A stretch of DNA of 64,000 nt from Tetrastigma voinierianum. Lineage: Eukaryota > Streptophyta > Magnoliopsida > Vitales > Vitaceae. The stretch spans positions 124,001 through 188,000 of the forward strand of contig JAEQBH010003970.1 of assembly GCA_016808115.1 (NCBI GenBank), read 5' to 3'. Below the pieces are notes generated by a model that was given only the letters and a program-made list of their open reading frames with translations, ran no database searches and was not told where the DNA came from. Each line of letters opens with the position of its first letter. Position 1 is the first letter of the stretch. This document shows, piece by piece, positions 1 to 10,792 of the stretch. The position numbers and the translations under genes were made by a program.

Positions 1-790
1 GGAACAGTAAGACAAACAAAAGCAACAATACAAGACTGTTTTCCTGAATTTCAGAACACAACTGTTGAGGAGAAACAAAAAGGCTACTGATAGGATGATT
101 TTAGAAAAACATAAATATTAATATTAGCTGTTTCCAAATCATGATCCAATAGAATATGAAAGCATCTAAGACTATCTGTTTAAAAATATTAAACCAAGGA
201 TATATAAAAGAGATTTGAAACAAAGAAATGGTTCTATAAAATGTATCAGGAATAAAGAAAATTAATGTCGTAGAGATGATACTACAATTACCTTAGAATT
301 ATTAGGAAAAGCATAGTAGACAAGTTAAGAAAAGATTATAGCTTTGTCATTTAGATTAAATAACTATAGCCATTAGCGCTTGCAAGGGAAAGGTTTTTAG
401 GAACAAAAAACATTAGTACATATATATGATGATAGTCGATGATATGGGAAGTTAATAGATAGCAAGTACACAGTAATGTATATGAATAATAACATAGGTA
501 TAGTATATTGTATGCCGATTTTATGGATGAGCCTTGAAGACTTACAACAAGATATTAAAATAGGAATTAAACAAAAGGATATGAACAACAAATAAAAAGG
601 TAGTAATCTAGTACTAATATAGGATTACTGAGATGTACAAATTATGTGATAATAAAGTAAAATAAAAGTAGAAGATGTGGTAAATCTCTAACCACTAAAG
701 AGTGTTAGTTTATTAAACTGTATAAGATTAAATACGTAAAATTTAGCAGACAGAATGGGATTTAGAAGATTTTGCTAAGAAAATGCAGAC
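1..790 (+). pseudogene. Pararetrovirus movement-protein-like remnant
   Basis: Short open segments in changing + frames resemble the 30K-type cell-to-cell movement protein of caulimovirids. The best stretch (about 500-770) has a DIKIGI-like segment, then a KVEDVVN-like segment and a final NLADRMGF-like segment, in the expected order. Stops occur every few tens of bases. It precedes the coat-protein region, as expected for this polyprotein. Similarity is weak and was judged by eye. The first 90 bases are open in frame 1, but I cannot assign them to a domain. Confidence 0.42.
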
Positions 791-909
791 AAGCTATTAA
801 CTAAAATCCTCTTTATATATCAAAATTCTTTAGGAAAACTAGTATGATTCATAGATTACAAAAAAGAATGATACACAAGAGTGAAGAATACCAAGAAGAA
901 TTAAATTAA

Positions 910-1317
910 ATAAAATGGGATCAGAATTTAGAAGGAAAAGATTATCCAATAAAAAGAATACTTTATGAAGCAGATGGAGTAATAGCAGGAGAAGAAGATT
1001 TATTAAAAATAGAAACATTAGCATTAAGAAAAGGAGAAATAGAAGAAGAAGAAAGATTAATCTATGATAATATAGGAAACATTGTGGTCATAGAATTAGT
1101 AGAAGATGACAATGAAGCTATAGAATCAGATAATGATTTAGAAATGATGGATGATGAAGTAAGCACTGCAACTTCTCCTACACCATTTACCAGAACCCAA
1201 CCTATGGGAATAAGGCAAGATAGAGGAGGAAATTTACCAAGACCACAAGCATATTATGAGAACAAACCCAAGCCAAGTCAATCCTATGATGAATCCATAG
1301 ATTTTAGACCTAAATAA
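910..1317 (+). pseudogene. Pararetrovirus coat-protein N-terminal acidic region
   Basis: This is an open frame from just after a stop at 907-909 to a TAA at 1315-1317, about 135 residues. It is strongly acidic, with Glu-rich runs in the first half and an Asp/Glu cluster near codons 60-80. A Pro/Gln/Arg-rich tail follows. Caulimovirid coat proteins typically start with such an acidic arm ahead of the conserved core, which lies just downstream in another frame. The first ATG in this frame (1084) is unlikely to be a real start, because the similarity to a polyprotein interior runs upstream of it. Confidence 0.5.
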
Positions 1318-2260
1318 GACCTTACCCACAGAAAAACCCTATAAGTTCCAAGGACAAGCTTCAGGACAAATATTGAATATAAGAAATTACGATCCACAAT
1401 TATGAATGGAAGCAGAATAGATGTGGAAGTATCCAAAGAGGTAGCGTAAGTCCTGGAAAAATATACCCCAAGAAATGTGATCCCTTCAAAACCATGTGTA
1501 TAAATATTTAGAAACCTTTTTAGGAGAAAGCACTAGGGCATTATGGGAATCTTATAAGACAAATTTTAGAGAAAATTACAATAATATGCTCAGATTAGGA
1601 GCTAATCCTTATAATTTTGTAAACCAAATTAGTAGTCTTATTACAGGAGAAGATCCCAACTCAGGACATCTTACTATTCAACAAGAAGCATTATTACATC
1701 TAGAACAAATGCAGATAAAAGACCGAAATATATAAAGAATTCTGTCAACTGTCTACCATTTTTGTGCTATTTTGTGAAATGGATTAACCAAGAGTTAGAG
1801 AAAATTATTTAGGAAACTTCCAGAACCTTAGGAAGAGAAATTGAAACCTCATGGAGAGAATTAAAAGGAGTCCAACAAGATGAGATGACAGAAAACCAAG
1901 AACCTTGGAGTATAGGACATAGGATAAACCATATAATGAAAAATATTAAAAGAAAAATGCACGAAATACAAACTCCAAAGACAACTTAAGAAAAGTCAAG
2001 ATAGATTTTCAGAAAATATATTTACACCACAAACATATGGAATAAGAAAATAGGAAAGAAAAGAAATATAAACCATATAAAAATACAATAAAAAGATATT
2101 ACTTAAAAAGATCATCAGAAGAAAACCTTATTTAGATCCTAGCGTGACATGTTAGAAAATAATCCAAAAGAATATATAGAAATAAACTTAAGTGTTATGC
2201 ATGTGAGAACCGCATCACCTAAGTGCCAAATCATTCTAGAAAGAAAACCTATATAATAGA
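1318..2260 (+). pseudogene. Pararetrovirus coat-protein core and CCHC zinc-knuckle remnant
   Basis: The longest open piece is 1496-1735 (79 codons). It contains the RALWESYK motif and a following ITGEDPNSG segment, typical of the conserved caulimovirid capsid core. Similarity continues beyond its stop through other frames to about 1960. Around 2190-2235 a Lys-rich stretch leads into C-Y-A-C followed, past an in-frame stop, by a His. This is the remains of a CCHC knuckle used for RNA binding, with the last positions lost. At least three frame disruptions separate the acidic arm, core and knuckle. Confidence 0.6.
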
Positions 2261-2279
2261 AGTATGCTTTTAGAATGTA

Positions 2280-2838
2280 CAAATGAAGAATTAGTAGAAA
2301 TAGATGAAGAAATATCTGATACCGAAACGATATATAGTATAGTTAGTATCACAGAAGGAAAACAAACTCGGGACAAAGGAAATAAGATCTAAATAATGAT
2401 TTAGTAAATTAGAATTTCCAAATACGTAATTTATGGATATAACATGAACATCAATGGAAAAAAGAATAGAGACTTGATAGTATTAGATGTTTTAAACAAA
2501 TGGTTTCCAGATAATTACATAGAGCAAAAATGCCAAGTGTTAATGAAGGATGCATAATATGTATAGGAAGAATACTTTGACACTAACTTAAGTATTGAAA
2601 GAAATGAATGTCAAAATAATAATCAAGAAATTAAAAATACTTTCTCTATAGATGAAAAGATAGAAAAAATAGAACAAGAAATAATCTCAATAAAAGAAGG
2701 ATATAATAATTTAGTAACAAAATTTGAAAAATATATAGGAAAGAAAAAATTAGGAGAAATCCCAGAAGAATTTATGGATGAAGAAAACTCTAATATAATA
2801 ATCCACCCTATAGAAATATGTAATAAATTAGAGAAATA
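2280..2838 (+). pseudogene. Pararetrovirus polyprotein linker with coiled coil
   Basis: Between the zinc knuckle and the protease is an acidic segment (2280-2390, ELVEIDEEISD-like). Further open sequence runs from about 2595 to the stop at 2836-2838. The second part has heptad-like spacing of Ile/Leu with Lys/Glu (IEKIEQEIISIKEGYNN), which predicts a coiled coil. Caulimovirids often carry a coiled coil near the coat-protein/protease junction for virion association. Stops at about 2390-2400 and 2555-2570 break it from upstream coding sequence. Function here is inferred from position. Confidence 0.45.
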
Positions 2839-3412
2839 AAAGCACCTCAAATAGAATGCACAATTAGGGATAGAAGATTTTTTATCAAAACATATGCATT
2901 ATTAGATACTGTGTTGTACTCATGTAATTATAGATGAAAAATAATACCGTAAAGATTTATAACTCCAGCGTAAAACCTAAGTGATAGCACAACAAGTAAA
3001 CGGAAGTTTTAATAAGTATACCAACCATCTAAGTACTGTAGCCAAAATATCTTTTATGACAAACTGTTACTCTAGTCCAGAATACTCCTTACCATTAAAA
3101 GAAACCTGGATAAAACCTTTAAATCTTAGACATCAAGTTATATTAGGACTATCATTTTTATTAAAAGATAATGGACAAATAACTTTTAACAAAGATTTTT
3201 TTACCTTATCAAGACATTGTATGATAAGCCCATTACAAAAGAAATCAGGAATTATAAGTCCCGAAGAATTAGATAAACAAATAGAATATTCTAGAAACCA
3301 AGCTATTAGCAAAAAAGACCGTGAGTGCGAAAAAGAAGGACAATGCAGCCTTGCAAATATAATACAAGAAGATTTTGAAGAAGAAGAATATGAAGATATG
3401 TATTTAACATAA
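2839..3412 (+). pseudogene. Pararetrovirus aspartic protease remnant
   Basis: At 2890-2925 the translation reads ...ALLDTV..., where the active site should be an Asp-Thr-Gly triplet in an (A/L)LLDTG context. The Gly is replaced and the following residues are out of frame. A clean open frame follows to a TAA at 3410-3412 and holds the C-terminal half of a retropepsin: LRHQVILGLSFL at about 3126-3161 is the ILG flap-distal motif. The tail is Glu-rich and joins the polyprotein to reverse transcriptase. The ATG at 2981 is inside the domain and is not a real start. The enzyme would be inactive. Confidence 0.62.
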
Positions 3413-4380
3413 TTAGTCCATATTAATAATAGTATAAATTACTTTATGATAAACATAAAAGAAGAACAAATACAAAGCTTAATTGATAGGTTAGAAAACT
3501 TGAAATCATAGGAGAAAATGTTTTAAAATACTGGGAAAAAGACAAAGTCGAATGTATATTAAAAATAAAGAACCCAGATTATAAAATAAAAACTGCTAAG
3601 ATAGAAGCAACTGAAAAGGATAGAGAAGACTATAAGACACATATTAATGATTTACTAAAACTAGGAGTAATACGAAGATCAGATTCACCTCATAGGTCAG
3701 CAGCCTTCTTAGTAAATAAACACAGTGAACAAAAAAGAGGAAAAAGTAGGATGGTGATTAACTACAAAAGATTAAACGATAATACAGAAGACGATGGATA
3801 TGATATACCAACAAAAGAATATTTATTAGGAAAATAAAAGATCAGACTATTTACAAATTTGATTGTAAATCGTTTTTGGGTGTTAAGACACCCGTGATAA
3901 GATAATCTTAGATACCCTTTTCTTGTCCGTATGACATTTTTTGAATGGCTTGTACATTTGGTTTAAAAACGCACCCTCTATATTTCAAAGAAAGATGGAT
4001 AATATATTTATAGATAATGACTCATTCGTGAGCGCTACATAGATGGCTATACTTAGTTTTTAGCAAAAGTAAAAACAACATATTAGGACATCCCGCATAG
4101 TATTAAAAAGTTTGAAGAACATGGTATTATAATTAGCAAAAGTAAAATGCAATTATTTCAACAGACTATAATTTTAGGGTAATAATAGGAGATGGTAAAA
4201 TATTATTACAACCACATATTTCAAGAAAATTCTAACTTTTCCAGATAAAATAGAAGAAACAAAAGAATTACGCCGTAAATTTTTAGATTATTAACCATGC
4301 CGACTTCATAAAAAATTTAAGTAGGATTGCAGGCCCTTTATTCAGTAAAGTAGGAAGTAAAGGACATAAATATTTTAATC
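3413..4380 (+). pseudogene. Pararetrovirus reverse transcriptase remnant
   Basis: An open segment at about 3503-3837 encodes the fingers region: a DLLKLGVIRRSDSPHRS block, then RMVINYKRLND, the caulimovirid version of RT motif 1-2. This wording (INYKRLND rather than DYRQLN) separates it from the Ty3/gypsy elements elsewhere in the window. The frame is lost at about 3838. Later pieces recognisable in other frames are PFGLKNAP-like at about 3955-3985 and the catalytic box near 4035-4065. There the first Asp of the YIDD box is kept but the second is Gly, followed by a stop. The enzyme is dead. Confidence 0.72.
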
Positions 4381-4850
4381 AAGAAGATATTAAGTTAGTA
4401 AATCTCTTAAAGAAATAGTTACAAATACCAACATTAGACTTACCATTAATAAATGATTATTTAATAATTGAAATTACACGATGTAGTCTAGGATGTAAAA
4501 GGTGATTATTAGCAAAACCCCATAAATATTCAAATTAAAAATACGTAAAATCAGAGATATAGTAGTTGAAATCAAAAGGGTAATATAAGCATAGATGCAA
4601 AAGTACTAGCTATAACATATGCTATAGATAGCTTTAGAATATTAATTATTTAAGAAAGAAATTACTATCGCATCGCATCGCGGAAGCAATAGTAAAGTTT
4701 TATAAATTAAAATGAAAAAGATCCTCACAAAGAAGGTGGTTAAACTTACGTAAAGAATAATTAATACAGAATAAAAAATGAAATGAAACATATTAAAGGA
4801 AGTGATAATAGTCTAGCCGATTCATTAAGTAGACTAATAAATTAATTTTA
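4381..4850 (+). pseudogene. Pararetrovirus RNase H remnant
   Basis: The segment follows RT directly. About 4440-4500 resembles the first RNase H acidic strand with its following Gly-rich turn. About 4610-4650 gives an ITYAIDSF helix, and 4790-4845 ends with an IKGSDNSLADSLSRLIN segment. That last is the standard caulimovirid RNase H C-terminus (HIKG.DN..AD.LSR). Several stops and frame changes interrupt it. The stop near 4843 marks the end of the ORF1 polyprotein, and the next ORF starts within 12 bases. Confidence 0.62.
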
Positions 4851-4854
4851 TGTC

Positions 4855-5073
4855 ATGATGAACATGCAGATAATCAGATCATACCAAATTTTTATTCCAA
4901 AGAAAGATCAAGAAAAGGTATTAACTTTGAAAGAATTTTTAAGGTATACCCTGTATAACATAACCTTTAATTTATTACCACATATAGGATTAGATGAAGA
5001 ACAGAAATGTATTATAGATAACCTTTGGATTAGTTTTAGTCAGATTTTTAATCACCAGACTAACAAGAATTAG
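4855..5073 (+). pseudogene. Pararetrovirus downstream ORF (ORF2), 5' part
   Basis: This is a 72-codon open frame starting 12 bases after the RNase H end. It reads as a mostly hydrophobic/Lys-rich protein (KDQEKVLTLKEFLRY...). Its placement after the polyprotein matches the extra ORF known in some Florendovirus-type genomes, whose function is not known. After 5073 the similarity appears to continue through broken frames, including a C-L-N-C pair at about 5098-5109. It probably ran on to the open piece at 5556-5942. No known domain is recognised. Confidence 0.4.
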
Positions 5074-5942
5074 ATAGAAAATATTTTATTACTTGTTTAA
5101 ATTGTTTATCGTGAGTATTTTTCATAAAAAGAATAATAGTAATGTTAATTGTTACTATGTCATTTACCAAGGCCATAAACGTATTTTTAAATATGTAAGA
5201 AGTCCTTCCTTATATATCAAACCATCCTGCATCATTTTTCAAAGGATTTTATAATCCCAACCCAAAGCTAGACGTTGTAAAACAAACTTAGAAGCAATTA
5301 TTTTTATTAGCCCATTAGTAAAACAAATTCTAAATCATCATGGCCAACCTTATTTAAAACCAAGAGGAACCATGTAGTGTTTTTAATAACAACCTAGATT
5401 TAACACATGATTTTCTCCTCTCCTTTTTCCTCCACTTCAAAATCAAGATCACTTACTTAGAGGAGAACTAGAAATTTTAAGGAAAAAATATGATAGATTT
5501 GAAATAAGATTATCTAATTATTAAAAATTATATGAAGACAAAATAGAAATGTGAGTTGTATATAAAATTAAAAAATACAGCTTTAGAGAGAAAAAAATTC
5601 AAGATAGAACATACAAATAATTTTGAACACATCAATAAATTTTCGGCTTTAGAAAATCAACCTGAAAACATTAAAATAGAACCCAGTCCCTTAGAACAAT
5701 TCATAAATATGTTGGAGCCTAGTTCATTGGGCATAAATAATGAACCTAGTCCAGCTCAAACGGTAGCTGGTAAAGACACATCAAATCCGTTCATGGGTGA
5801 GGCTTTCCCAAAAAGCCTATTAATCCAACTCACACAGCAGGTAGCCGAGATCCTCAAAAAGGATATATATAAAGAAGCAGAAAGCCCAAGATCCAGTCCA
5901 AGATCTATGGAAGGACCAAGCAAAGAAGAAAAGTATGTATAA
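5074..5942 (+). pseudogene. Pararetrovirus downstream ORF (ORF2), broken middle and 3' part
   Basis: The first half has many stops. The second half is open at 5556-5942 (128 codons): a basic start (LERKKFKIEH), then repeated Glu-Pro-Ser-Pro/Ser units (IEPSPLEQF, LEPSSLG, NEPSPAQ), a hydrophobic helix (LLIQLTQQVAEILKKDIY) and a Ser/Pro-rich tail. The repeats and low complexity suggest a flexible accessory protein. I do not recognise a family. Long minus-strand open frames over the same stretch are shadows of the purine-rich + strand. Confidence 0.4.
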
Positions 5943-5947
5943 GGAAC

Positions 5948-6120
5948 ATGAAAAGATGTGAGAGTTGAAGAATAAAGCATGGATAAGTGGAAGACAAAAG
6001 AAAGACATGTAAAAGCACAATAAAATATAAAAGTGATTGATAAGAAACATAAAAGAAGCATGAAAAGATGTGAGAGTTGAAGAATAAAGTATGGATAAGT
6101 GAAAGACAAAAAGAAGCATG
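5948..6120 (+). repeat. 62-bp direct repeat in the pararetrovirus non-coding region
   Basis: Two near-identical 62-bp copies lie at 5948-6009 and 6059-6120, separated by 49 bp. Both begin CATGAAAAGATGTGAGAG and end in CATG. They differ at only a few positions. The repeat lies between the end of ORF2 and the TATA box, where caulimovirid enhancer-like sequences sit. Whether it is viral or arose after integration cannot be told. Confidence 0.8.
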
Positions 6121-6700
6121 ATGATAAAGCAAGAAGAAAATTGATTGCCAATGAGATTCGATAGAAGCCAGAAAAAGGAAGAAATGACAAGGCTTTAAAA
6201 AGCAGAAAGACAAGTGAACGTTGTTATTGATACGCAAAGTCGAGGCGTCGTAAAAGCCACTTAGCTTAACTTTTCTTTTGGGGATCACTTTTCCGATAAG
6301 ATTCCCTTAGAAGGACAAATGCACCTTCCACGGCCGCACCCATCGTAAAACCCATCATATCCAAATCCCTCTGTCCATATTCTAAAGGAAAAGCTCAAGA
6401 TTTTGATTTGGACGTATGGGCCCAATGAGTACCCTAATCGCATTCTTTAAACCTAACCTTATCTCTTCACCTCTTGTTCCCTATAAATGTAGAACTCCTC
6501 TATGTAATCGACACAAATTTCCTCCAGGCCCTCTTCACCCCGAGCTCTCTCTCTCTCTCTCTTCACCTCAACCTCAAGGACATAGTCCAAAAGCTTTCAA
6601 AGATAAGCTTCATAAAGCCACCAAGCTTTCTCCACTCAGATAAAAGCGTGCGTTTTCCTTCAATGAAATCTGCTTGATATTTACATCTATTGTCATTTAT
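6121..6700 (+). promoter_or_regulatory. Pararetrovirus intergenic/promoter region
   Basis: This is a non-coding stretch with a TATA box (TATAAAT at 6482-6488) preceded by relatively GC-rich sequence. About 60 bp downstream is a CT microsatellite (about 6545-6562), and a CT-rich leader follows. Caulimovirid large intergenic regions have a TATA box and a pyrimidine-rich leader like this. No initiator-tRNA-Met primer site is seen after it, so the leader seems truncated before the minus-strand primer site. Small ORFs at 6416-6677 are judged non-coding. Confidence 0.45.
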
Positions 6701-8169
6701 CTATATGTTTAAATCCTAATCATTTAGAACCTTAGGGACAATCCGAAGGGGTTTCTCCCGAAATCTTATGGCCTCAAAAAATATTTTCTTTATCGAAATT
6801 TATTTTCCGATTAATGAACTTTCCTTGAGATGCATGATCACTGCCGCCTCTATCTTCATATTTCGCTATTTGTCCATTTGTCTAATTGAATCTAGACTAT
6901 TTTTAAGCATTAAGGAATGCATGATTATACTTACATGATGTTTAATTAGTCAAAAATCTTTTGTAAATTATTGTTTAAAAAAGAAAAAAGAAAAAGAAAA
7001 AAAGGCCACAGAAAGTAAGGAAACTCTGAGTAGGACATATAAAATTTTTAATTCTCACTCCCTCACCTCTTTAATCCCCAACTTAAACTGAAATTAGGTC
7101 TCAACAATTGGTCAAAAGTCTTTATTTTTCATTGAAAATTTATCTAAACAAAGCTCAATTCCAATAGGTTGGAATAAATAAAATTTCATAATTTCTTTTT
7201 TCTTAATTTTTTATAATTTTTTTTATTTTTATAATTTATTTTATCTCAGAATTTTCAATTCCACCTATCACTTCTATGGGCTTTTATTTTTATTTTCAAG
7301 AATTATACACATTCTTCATTTTTCTTTCTTCAAAATATTCAAAGTTCCAATTTCAAAATTTCTAAAATTCGAGTCAAAAATATTTTTAATTATTGTATAT
7401 TCACTAGTTATTTAAAAATAATTATGAAAATATTTAGATTGATTAAAATAATAGTTATATATATATATATATTTTAAAATATAATAAAATTTGCAATTGG
7501 TTTAAAACATTTTATAATTTCTAATATGATTTCTACTTTTTTAAAAAATATTATAGAATAGTACTTAGAATCTATTATAGAAATTATTTTTCATTATTGT
7601 TTTCAAATTTGTTACAGAACATATTTTTTATTTCAATAAATAGATTTTGAAAACATAATTTGTTATCCACTCAAACACCATTTTTTCTATGAAACAAAAA
7701 AAAATTGTTCCTAAACAAAAACACTTTTGAAAACCTTTAAATATAAACACAACAAAATAAAAAGTTATTGAAAAATAATCATCAAACCATTATCTATTTG
7801 AGAAATTAGAATATATTCACAATTATTCATCGGGTTTTAAAATAGCTCTTAAAAATAATATTATCCATAATATTTTGTTTTATATAATTCTCAATCTTTA
7901 TATAAATTTTAAAATAATTATAAAACCATCATCAAAACAATAGAAGTATATTCTAAACAATCATACTCTTTCCAAAAAAAGAAAACTTTTTTTTTTTTCA
8001 AAAATCATCAAGATGTAAATTTTAACAAATATAAATTAATAATTCATAAATTGACAATCTTACCCGAGGTTCAGATATTCAACCTTACATTTTTAAAATT
8101 TTAAACTCAGTGCTCCAATCTGGGGAAAATTTTGAAGGTTGGGTATATAAACTTTTACTAGTAAATTCA
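6701..8169. other. AT-rich intergenic spacer, no gene seen
   Basis: There are no credible reading frames on either strand. The stretch holds A/T homopolymers, a short AT microsatellite near 7455-7474 and long poly-purine/poly-pyrimidine runs (around 6975-7000). No transposon ends were recognised. Confidence 0.7.
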
Positions 8170-8455
8170 TCGAAAGTAATTAAAAGTCTAATGTCTATGA
8201 AAGTCAATGACTTTTTGAATATCAGTATACTTTTATAGGGTCTTTAAAAGTTGTAATTGAATAAACTTTTTTAAAGTCTTAAAAAGTCATTATTGAATAC
8301 ACCATGACTTTTATAGACTTTTTAAAAAGTCTTAAAAAACCATTATTGAATACACCAAGACTTTTATAGAGTATTTAAAAGTCAGACCTAATACCCATTG
8401 ACTTTGTAATTTCATAAAAGTCTTTAAAAGTCCTAATCCAATGCACCCCTAAACC
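8170..8455. repeat. Short imperfect tandem/inverted repeats, MITE-like
   Basis: Units containing ATTATTGAATACACCA and (G)ACTTTTATAGA recur at about 8290-8340 and 8341-8390, with weaker copies before. Matching AAAGTCTT/AAGACTTT segments can fold back. The right end (about 8430-8450) reads ...CCAATGCACCCCTAA, the complement of the GGGGTG.ATT termini common in plant MITEs. No matching left terminus or target duplication was found, so family and boundaries are open. Confidence 0.4.
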
Positions 8456-8538
8456 TCTGTGCTACAAAATGAAAGATCTGATCGTTAAAAATCAATTATT
8501 TGTACATAAATCCTTAAAAATCTCACCATTAAGCTTAT

Positions 8539-8543
8539 ATATT
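8539..8543. repeat. Target site duplication of R, left copy (ATATT)
   Basis: ATATT lies directly before the decayed LTR terminus (CGTGGATAACCC, matching TGTGACACCCC of the other LTR). The same five bases follow the far end of R at 36962-36966. Confidence 0.75.
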
Positions 8544-10219
8544 CGTGGATAACCCTATCCCGGGGTCTCGTTGATTAACTGTCAACTCTGCGAAACTCAA
8601 ATGTCAAAAATCTCGATATCACACTCATTTGTTTCATATATTAAGACCTATTCCTACATATTTAATTCACAAATATACAAAAATATATGATATACTATTT
8701 AACCAACAGTCCATTTAACAATCCTTTTATACAACAAAAAGGTATACATGTTTTGGTTTAGATCGAATATAATACAAGACAAAAGCAAAACAAAACAAAG
8801 CCGCATTCGCCTCTCATCCCTCATGCGATCCTTATTATGCCGACGCCACACCTGACCAGACTTGAAAAGGGGGTCCCACGATGGGTGAGCAGCCTAGTAG
8901 AGGAGGAATCCTACAAGGCTACTCCCATCTAAGCACATGCAATGGTCGTGACATCAAACACACATCCGGCAGCGTTTAATTGAATGTCATATGCCATGCA
9001 TGAAATGTCATCATGCCCAGATCCCGAGTCACTCACCGACTCCCTCACACATGCATATGCTAAGTGTGAAAACCGTCACTGGTATTACCAATAACCTATG
9101 TATCGAGCCCTCACTAGCTCACCAGTACCCAATGCAAGTGCCAATGGGCAACTAATCCCGAGTCAATCTCGACTCCTATCACGTAACCCGAATTCTATGT
9201 GATAAACGTGACCGTGTGTCTTCTTTGGGCAACATAACTTTTTGGCTCACGCCCTAGGTCTCTTACACCAATACAGAACTTTTCAGATCACACCGCGGGT
9301 CTCTTACACCCATGTTCCAAGCTTTTCACCTGAGGGGGTTAACGATCCCCTTATTGCTCAGCCTAACACACATTATTTATATTTCTTTTTATGTTTTAAA
9401 ACATTTATTGGACGTCGTCCAATGATGATGGATGGATGACTCCACCCATGCACACACACCCAACATAATGCGATGTCCCTATGCATATGCAATGCTAATG
9501 CCACTGCATGTTCTCATGTTACATGTATGATGCATACTACATGGAACATTCTAATCAATTGCACTTCATGTCAAGTACCATGCAACATATATCGCAAACA
9601 TATAAGTTCCATACATTTCTATGCCACTTTGTTAGATATCATATCATGCATATTAACATTCATCAATACATGACTAAATAAGTAATGTCATATAGCCTTC
9701 CTTAGGCTAACTCAAGGCAATTCATACCCAATACAATAGCCTACAACATGCCATGCAATGATCATGTCAAAACCCAGCTATTCACATCGACACAACCAAA
9801 TAACCTGCACACTTGGTGCAAAACATAGATTTTCAGCAAGGTTGTGGACACCCACTGCCTTCCATAGGCACATGGAAAGAATCTTGACTCAATGGGCTTT
9901 CCATAGAGTCTAAGAACACCCCAAGCAGTTCGGTTAAAGATATGGGCGCTCCAAAGTCGAGGCAAACAAACAAAGAAACGACCCTCGTGTCCCACCCGCA
10001 CACTTGGTACAAACAACTTTCAGCAAGGTTGTGGATACCCAATTACCTTGCAAAGGCATATAGGTTCTGACTCCAATAGGCCTTCCATATGTCTCAAGAA
10101 CACCCAAACGGTTCGGATTAAGAAGTAAGACCTTTTTTCATTCAAAACTGGTCAGTTTACTTTGCTTACACTAGAAACAATATGTGATACCCGATTTCAG
10201 GGGTCTGAATCCATAATTT
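8544..10219 (-). mobile_element. R 3' LTR, first segment
   Basis: Collinear with 32093-33366 plus 35195-35695 of the 5' LTR, with the same wording throughout, for example the GACTCCCTCACACATGCATATGC stretch shared in substance with 32600-32625. The terminus is decayed relative to the 5' copy. It includes an imperfect tandem duplication at about 9807-10140 and contains the single CATAC at 9723-9727 where S later inserted in the other LTR. Interrupted at 10219 by solo LTR C. Confidence 0.85.
9807..10140. repeat. Imperfect ~185-bp tandem duplication inside the R LTR
   Basis: Two units each begin CACACTTGGT(G/A)CAAA, continue with TTTCAGCAAGGTTGTGGA(C/T)ACCCA and end near CAAGAACACCC and a (G/C)GTTCGG(A/T)TTAA segment. 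The same doubled arrangement occurs in the 5' LTR at about 35275-35610, so the duplication predates R's insertion. Confidence 0.7.
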
Positions 10220-10609
10220 TGTTAGAGAAGTTCTCTAAAGGCAATAGCCACTAGCACTTATTGTACGCACAACATATTATTTAATATGAAAGGCTTCTTC
10301 GTTAATTTGGTATTCATACTGAATTATTATGATGTTGAATTTAATCATGAAGTCCGTGATACATAAATATATATAGAAGGAAATCATGATGGGATCAAGA
10401 TACATGATTCCATCACGTGCAATTATGTTAGTGTCTAAATTATCCCTAGTCATAGGATCAATAAGACTTGACATTGTTGATCTGGACATACTAGCACGTG
10501 TCATACTCCTTGATTGGATCAAGCAGTAGATCTTATAAACTGTGATCATGAGTTGATCAGAGTCAGCACAGGATGCTTGTTAAGAGTAAATAAGACACTT
10601 TGAGACTTA

Positions 10610-10663
10610 CAATGAGACAATCATATGGATCATCTATTTAAATGTAGATGATTGTCTCATCAT
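10610..10663. repeat. Hairpin-forming inverted repeat within C
   Basis: ATGAGACAATCAT and ATGATTGTCTCAT are perfect complements facing each other across about 20 bases (roughly 10612-10624 and 10648-10660), with extra pairing of ATCTA/TAGAT inside. This could form a stem-loop in an LTR transcript. No function is evident. Confidence 0.6.
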
Positions 10664-10792
10664 AGCAATGATGTAAGTATAGACTTGAGGTGTTCAAGGA
10701 TATCTTGGATGCTGATCCTCGCATTCTGACCTCAATCCACGCGCTTCAGTCGTCATATCGATGAGGATCGGGTATAGCTCGAGGGTTCTGAG

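Larger units (their letters stand above)
1..6700 (+). mobile_element. Endogenous pararetrovirus (Caulimoviridae), partial and decayed
   Basis: The order of remnants matches a caulimovirid genome read left to right: a movement-protein-like part, acidic coat-protein N-terminus, coat-protein core with a CCHC-like knuckle, coiled coil, aspartic protease, reverse transcriptase, RNase H, a separate downstream ORF, then a non-coding region with a TATA box. No LTR, integrase or terminal repeat is seen, which argues against a Ty3/gypsy element. Every domain carries stops or frame changes, so it is a genomic fossil that cannot encode its polyprotein. A long polyprotein followed by a second uncharacterised ORF fits the Florendovirus/Petuvirus type, but genus assignment is an inference. 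The left end lies outside the window. The right end is indistinct, around 6.7 kb, where AT-rich DNA takes over. Confidence 0.82.

Noticed and set aside
5756..6288. Three long hydrophobic minus-strand frames over the viral ORF2 end and direct repeat
   Set aside because: They are shadows of purine-rich + strand sequence, and the repeated translation simply reflects the 62-bp duplication.
6416..6677. Two overlapping small + frames near the viral TATA box
   Set aside because: They start upstream of or at the TATA box, include the CT repeat and show no similarity; they are treated as untranslated leader.
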